Shown piece after piece: positions 38,701-43,924 of a stretch of DNA of 43,924 nt; position 1 is the stretch's first letter; the number at the start of each line of letters is the position of its first letter. Location: positions 3,574-47,497 of the forward strand of contig QANT01007838.1 in assembly GCA_003254885.1 (NCBI GenBank), given 5' to 3'. This stretch comes from Purshia tridentata (lineage: Eukaryota; Streptophyta; Magnoliopsida; Rosales; Rosaceae). The position numbers and the translations under genes are program-made. The notes under the pieces were generated by a model that had not been told where the DNA came from, ran no database searches, and saw only the letters and a program-made list of their open reading frames with translations.

Positions 38701-40564
38701 ATTTAGGAATTGGTCCTGAAATGTTGTTCTGATCAATTTGTATTCTGTCCAAGTTCGGAAGATAACCAAGCTGTTCAGGCAAGGGACCTGATAAATTGTT
38801 TCCATTCAGGAGCCTGGAGACACAGAATATTAGATGTAGAACGAAAACTCAGGCAATTTAGCAATAATAATTACCAGAAATTGAGGAATATATTGATTAA
38901 TTGATTCAAATATAGGGAAGCACCTCATAAAATGCAAAGCCTAGATAATACTTGAACTTCTAAGCTTATATGTGGTTTTTAACGGTGTTATCATAAAAAA
39001 GTATCATAGAATATGGCGATGACATTGTAGGCTCGCCGAGTATCTTATCAACCTAAATATTGCCAAAAAGTAAAAATATCTTAACTTACAAGAGTTCCAA
39101 GGATGTAATGTTGCCTATCTCGTTTGGTATACTTCCAATTATGTCATTCCACATAAAATCCCTATAGCAGAGTAGATAGAGGAATATGCATCAGATGGAA
39201 GATAAAATCATTCCCATCATAGGGAGAAGAGCATAAATATTTCCAGAATTTTGAGAGAATAGGTTGTCCAAGAATTTGAAAATCAGACAAGAGTTTCCTT
39301 TTCCCTTTTGTCAATCTATATTTCATTATATGCTGTTCCTTACATTATTGTCACAAAAGATAAGCGGCCAATCTCCGGTGATATAATTCCTGACAAATTC
39401 ATATTTAGTAGTTGCCTGCAATAAAGAAGGAAAACAAGTCATTATAGGCAAGTTTACTTGAAGCTTAATTGTTTAATATGTTTTCTGGTGATCACATAAT
39501 GCTAGACATACAACAATAATTAATTCTATAATCCATAGATGACTAACTATTAGACTTCTGGAAAAAGGAAAGATCAAATTGGCAGATTTTTTATTTCATT
39601 AAAGATATTTCTGTGAGCTTGTCTATCAAAATTTTTATAACCTACGTCCCATGGGTTCTTCCATAGTAAAGGATTATCACCCCATTTATTAAATATTAAA
39701 ATTCCAAAGCAGGGAATTTTGCTCATTGAAACCCACTGGAAAGTTAATAAAATCTAGCCAAAAGGGGGGGAAAAAACAAAAAAGAAAACAAAAACAAAGA
39801 TGATAGGGATATCTCCACTTAGTCCATAATGCTCCAAGTTACAGATAAGAATCATACAGTTTTTGAACATGAAGATAGCCATCATCTAATGTTGTGTTGA
39901 AGCACACAATTCCTGTCCAGTTTGCTGTACATGGGTCTCCTTGATTCCAATTGCTCAGATTCTTATTAGGATCAACCAATTTTGTCTTGATGGCCCGCAA
40001 CGCCGACACTGCAATTTAAACATAAATGGTAATCCTTACTTCAACAACATGAACAAATTAGCATTTTCCAAAAAGACCTACTACTATGAGAGTATGAAGA
40101 TATCCAAAACAAAACAAGGCAACGTCCAAATAGTTCTATAGATCAGAAATGAGTCAGATCAAAAAATTATCAATTGAAAAAAGCTTAAAAGTATACACAC
40201 CTCAAAATTTTATACTTGAAAAAATGAAAAAGTGCATCTATTTACCGTAATTGGGCATAGACATTGATCCCTCTAGAAGAAAGTAAACTTGAAACAGGTA
40301 ACTTCATTTGTTAAGTGAAGTTACCATTTCAGCACATAAGTTAACTCAGACTCACACCATAATAACTGTATTCAAGCATTCCCTATAATAGAATTGCTGG
40401 AGAGAGATTGGGAGCTTAGAAATGCAAAGCTGCAAAAAAAAAAAAGTAAAATCACCTTCTACGGGGTCTGTAATATCAGGATTCTGTGCTCCAGTTCGTA
40501 GTGAAGACCAGCACAAGCACAAGGCCAAAAGGGCTGCATATGTCCAAGCTCTAGACTGATACAT
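32760..40564 (-). CDS. LRR receptor-like kinase, At1g06840 / LRR VIII-1 type, complete
   Basis: Minus-strand exons: 40564-40456, 40008-39858, 39415-39344, 39161-39090, 38813-38670, 38562-38491, 38335-38264, 38039-37965, 37479-37411, 37282-37214, 37041-36970, 36776-36690, 36451-36383, 36170-35671, 34901-34743, 34555-34272, 34009-33958, 33752-33502, 33387-33253 and 33107-32760. They join in phase to 953 residues, the same length I recall for At1g06840. Order: signal peptide (about 1-26), LRRNT with [13 protein letters not shown], about ten LRRs (many on separate 72-bp exons), a Cys-rich part ([20 protein letters not shown]), a membrane span (about 557-582), then the kinase. Kinase motifs: [40 protein letters not shown]. 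It is an RD kinase with all key residues. Family knowledge: plasma-membrane receptor; close relatives have roles in cell-wall or peptide signalling, but the ligand is unknown to me. Confidence 0.95.
37645..37712 (-). mobile_element. tRNA-derived SINE-like insert in a receptor-kinase intron
   Basis: In the intron between 37479 and 37965 the minus strand reads TGGCTCAACTAATTGGG (box A-like, about 37685-37701) and, 30 or so bases later, ATGGATTCGACTCCC (box B-like, about 37647-37661). Order, sense and spacing fit the internal promoter of a tRNA-derived SINE lying in the same sense as the host gene. The 3' end and target duplication are not clear. It is a different family or a very diverged copy relative to the piece at 4801-4864. 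Confidence 0.5.
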
Positions 40565-42921
40565 GCCGATAATGTAAATTTCACCAAAATTCTGATATAG
40601 CTTTTAGAACACAACGTTATAACTTCATTCGGAATTGGGATAGTCCTCCTGCGAGCAGCAAACATGACAAATATTGCAAATTGAATTAGAGGGCAGCACA
40701 ATATATGGAAATGAAGTGTCAACCAAAAGAAACGCACAGCTTCAACACTGGAAATGAACTGAATTCTCAAGACTCAAACAATTGAATACTAAAGCCATAA
40801 GCTCCAACCACTTCAAAATAAAATAAAATATGAGAATCTGAAAAAAAGAAGAAAAAATCATATGCCAGACAGCTTGAGACGAAATAAAGAACACAATTGC
40901 CAGAAACTAAAAGAAATATGAGTTGTATAAGAACAAAGCAAATTGGAGATATCCTTACTATGGACAAATTGAAATCTTGAAATTTACAAGAATGATGCAG
41001 AAAGACATAAGCTGGGTTTGTATATATTGACTATGAGAAGATTAATAACATGAAACATTAGAAAATGGACCTTGTGTTTGGTATTCTTCAGACCAGGTCG
41101 CCATAACTAAAACTGCATAGATTATTAATGATGATGCTGGTGATACCCATCATTTTCTTTTACTTTCTTTTTTTTCAATTTGTTTTCTTTTATATAAACA
41201 ATATTATAAAATAAGAGGAAGATCTTGCTATTGGGTTTGCTTGACTTTGTCTTTGAGAGTATGCTTGACTTTGTCTTTGAGAGTAAGCTGGTGTTGAGAG
41301 TTTGTAATTGTTTAGTAGAGACATTCACCAACACAAGAACCCGACGTTTCAGAATAATGGCCAACTACCCAACGAGCGGGACAGAAAATTTGGGTCCATT
41401 AATATTTATAATTAAATACAACACTATTTTTTATGTCGGTGCTCCAGATCATGTTTGTAATAATCAATGTTCTTAACAAACTTGTATTTCATATAATTTC
41501 AACAAAGAAAACCTTGTATTCCATAAATCATACAAAAATAATAATATTGTCCGTTTCAACCAATACTTATTATATTTCAATATCTTGGTCCGATCTCATA
41601 AATCTCAAATGAAAATACCCACTTATTTGAAAAATAATTCATGAGTTTTTTAATTGATTAGCTGCCTGATCATGGATTGAAGTTTTCAACTGCCATGAAT
41701 ATGACAGACCTCTAAGCGAAAAAAAACAGCCATATATAATAATCCACAATCCATCAGAATAAAATTAACTATATGATCCAAATGTCCTATGAGGCTATTA
41801 ATAGCATATATGATTAACGAGGATATGAAGACTACTATAAGGGGAAAAAATCCATTCAAGTGTGCAACCCACCACTTCTGCTCAGGTGTTCTATTAATTA
41901 CAATTCAAACATATTCATTTCCCATTAATTCATTAAGAATAGATCAGGCCTTTGGTTTTCTTGTCAACGTACAAGCCTGCTGTCTGTACAGAGCGTTTAA
42001 GAGATCTAACTTCTACCCTGCACTAACACAAGGAAACAATGTATTGGATAATGACACACACATATATAATATGGATAATTAATCAGGTTAAATATTTTTT
42101 TGTCCAACAGTTTGATATATTATTACTATTGATGCTATAAAATGTTTATACTGATATATTATTTAGACCATAAATTCAAACAATAATCACTTATTCAGAT
42201 TAATAACATATAGTATATAAAATTATATTAAAATTAATAAAACATTTCAATATTACATAATAAATTAATTAGAATGTTAAAAAATTATGATTAGGTAGCG
42301 GCAACAACTAGGCACATTAGAAGAGAGGTAAACGTGTTAGTTAGACGGCCATGACATGAGCAGATGTTTAGTAATACACTCCACTTGATTTACTTAAGGT
42401 GATTAAACACTTAACCTTGATTATTATTGGAGTAATCCATAGCAGTCAAGTGGGAACACAGAAGTGGTCAACCAGTTGGTTTCAGCATGACATAATATTA
42501 ATATTAATATTGTATTAGGCAAAGACCAAATGGCACTGAAATGATGGCCATGCTATTTGAAATCGAATACCCCATACACATACATATATGCTTTTTCAAA
42601 ATATTACATATATTATTTTGTTAGACTGTGGCTCTTAACTATACATTTAATATATAGCTCCTCTAATTAATATTTATAAATTAATAATCTAATTACATAA
42701 CATATCAAATTGAGTAAAAAAAAATCTGAGCACTGGAATTTAAACTTTTAACCCATCATGCAAGTTTGGCTTGTTTATTTTTATTGTAGTTTTTGGTTCG
42801 GCAACACCAGATCAGCAATTTTTAATCACTACAGGAAGGAGCCTCATAAACTGAAAGAAACAAATTAAAAAGCTGCAACACTGTTACTCTGGTTCTTCAA
42901 TTCCTTAGATATATAGGTACT
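40565..42921. other. Upstream region of the receptor kinase, no gene
   Basis: No supported protein gene. The first 400-500 bases should hold the receptor-kinase leader and promoter (minus strand). A 24-bp tandem duplication (TGCTTGACTTTGTCTTTGAG + AGTA) lies at 41238-41261 and 41262-41285. From about 41400 to 42900 the DNA is very AT-rich spacer with no frame I recognise. Confidence 0.5.
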
Positions 42922-43895
42922 CAGGGGCGGATCTACAATAAGGTCAATGGGGTCAATTGACCCTATGAACTCTAAAAAGTTGGCATATGAGAACAATCTT
43001 GACCCCATAGAAGAGAACAATCTTAACCTATGGAGGGGCAAAGATGAGCTACAGATGTTTGTCAAAATGCTACAAAGAGAAAAATTGAATTGAAAAAGAA
43101 GAAGAAAGGTTGAATCAAGTGATAAAGATGTGGGGTTTAGTATTTAACTTGTTAAAAGGAGAAGCACTGCACTCGGTTTAAAAAATAGCTAGTGGTCTCA
43201 TATATATATATAAGGAGACAATGAGCGAGAAAAAGTTGAACACTGCGGGTTGTATTTAAGCCAATTGGCCTACCCTTACTATATTGTCTGATTAGCTGAA
43301 GGGGGAAAGTGCAGACCTTAACCCCCCACATGAATATGACTGAAACTCCAAACCTTGAACAATTTGGGGCACATACTATAGCCATAGCTCTCAAAATTAT
43401 TTTGAGTTTTGGGTTTTTTGGGCTATTGGTAATTAGTGTATTTGTGTATTTGAGCTGTTTATTTATATAATTTTGGTCTGTTAATTTATTGATGTAATTT
43501 TGGGTTGTTGTCTTGTGCTATTATATTTGAGTAACTTGGGAAAATAAGGGTTGGTTTATTTTAATTTTGTGCAATTTTGAGATAGTGTTGTATTGTACTT
43601 TTGGGTAATTTAGGGAAAATTGGGCTGTTGGTTAATGATTAATTTGGGGTTGTTAGTTTATTGTGAATTTGGGAAAAATAGAGCAGTTGGTTAGTTATTA
43701 ATTTTAGGTTGTTAGTTTAATTTTGAAACAGTTATTAAGAAATATTTTAAAACAAAATTTAGTGAGAGTTCATCATTGAAAAAGTCTTGAAAGTTAAAAA
43801 AAAAAGTGAACTAGATGCACTTTTGGTGGCCTACAAAGCTTAAACTTTGATCTTTATCTTGACCCCATAACAAATGATTCTTGGATCCGCCACTG
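42922..43895. mobile_element. Non-autonomous hAT-type DNA transposon
   Basis: The left end starts CAGGGGCGGATCTACAA; the right end, read on the other strand, starts CAGTGGCGGATCCAAG, so the termini are inverted repeats of the hAT type (CAGxGGCGGATC). Directly outside lie TAGGTACT (42914-42921) and TAGATACT (43896-43903), an 8-bp target duplication with one mismatch; 8 bp is the hAT size. Subterminal GGGGTCA/TGACCCC motifs occur at both ends. The 974-bp interior has no transposase frame, so the element would need a helper. One mismatch in the duplication and a few in the repeats suggest moderate age. Confidence 0.88.
43420..43740. repeat. Degenerate T/G-rich minisatellite inside the hAT element
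   Basis: Loose repeats of the type GGTTGTTAGTTTA, TTTGGGAAAA and GCTGTTGGTTA recur many times, with periods of roughly 30-60 bases and much divergence (for example near 43497, 43640, 43655 and 43709). They fill the right part of the element. No coding frame is present. Confidence 0.6.
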
Positions 43896-43924
43896 TAGAT
43901 ACTGTTTCATTTTTCGTACCTGGG

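Overview
The window is nuclear DNA of a flowering plant, most likely a eudicot; a rosid is a weaker guess. Evidence: multi-exon genes with GT-AG introns, AT-rich introns and spacers, (GA)n/(CT)n tracts in leaders, a plant MIR319 gene, plant-only protein families, and a fragment of plastid DNA inside an intron. I rebuilt exons by hand; reading phase is kept across every junction given below.

Layout, left to right: (1) 83-3225 (+), the 3' part of a mitochondrial half-ABC transporter (ABCB25/ATM3 type), with a plastid rps18 fragment in one intron. (2) 5353-9091 (+), a plant bromodomain protein with AT-hook-like motifs and an internal 40-residue tandem duplication. (3) 11722-11897 (-), a MIR319 precursor hairpin, in about 6.7 kb without protein genes; its promoter may lie near 13.75 kb. 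(4) 15776-18025 (+), a plant coiled-coil protein of unknown function. (5) 20651-23835 (+), a STAR/Quaking-like KH RNA-binding protein. (6) 24736-25662 (+), subunit 8 of the mitochondrial cytochrome bc1 complex. (7) 26473-29248 (+), a B3-domain protein with a long array of 42-residue repeats; a perfect 40-bp duplication shifts the frame and cuts the protein from about 666 to 529 residues. (8) 30531-31723 (-), ribosomal protein uL16 (RPL10). (9) 32760-40564 (-), a complete 20-exon LRR receptor-like kinase of the At1g06840 (LRR VIII-1) type. (10) 42922-43895, a non-autonomous hAT element with terminal inverted repeats and a near-perfect 8-bp target duplication. Two degenerate tRNA-derived SINE-like pieces lie at about 4801-4864 and 37645-37712.

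The genes are independent units, as usual in plants; there is no operon or cluster logic. Two encode mitochondrial proteins (ABCB25, QCR8), three are nuclear or RNA-linked (bromodomain, KH, B3), one is ribosomal and one is a cell-surface receptor. The most unusual items are the B3 repeat tail with its frameshift, the plastid insert in the ABCB25 intron, the duplicated block in the bromodomain protein, and a perfect 17-bp inverted repeat in a bromodomain-gene intron. I found no convincing undescribed multi-gene system.
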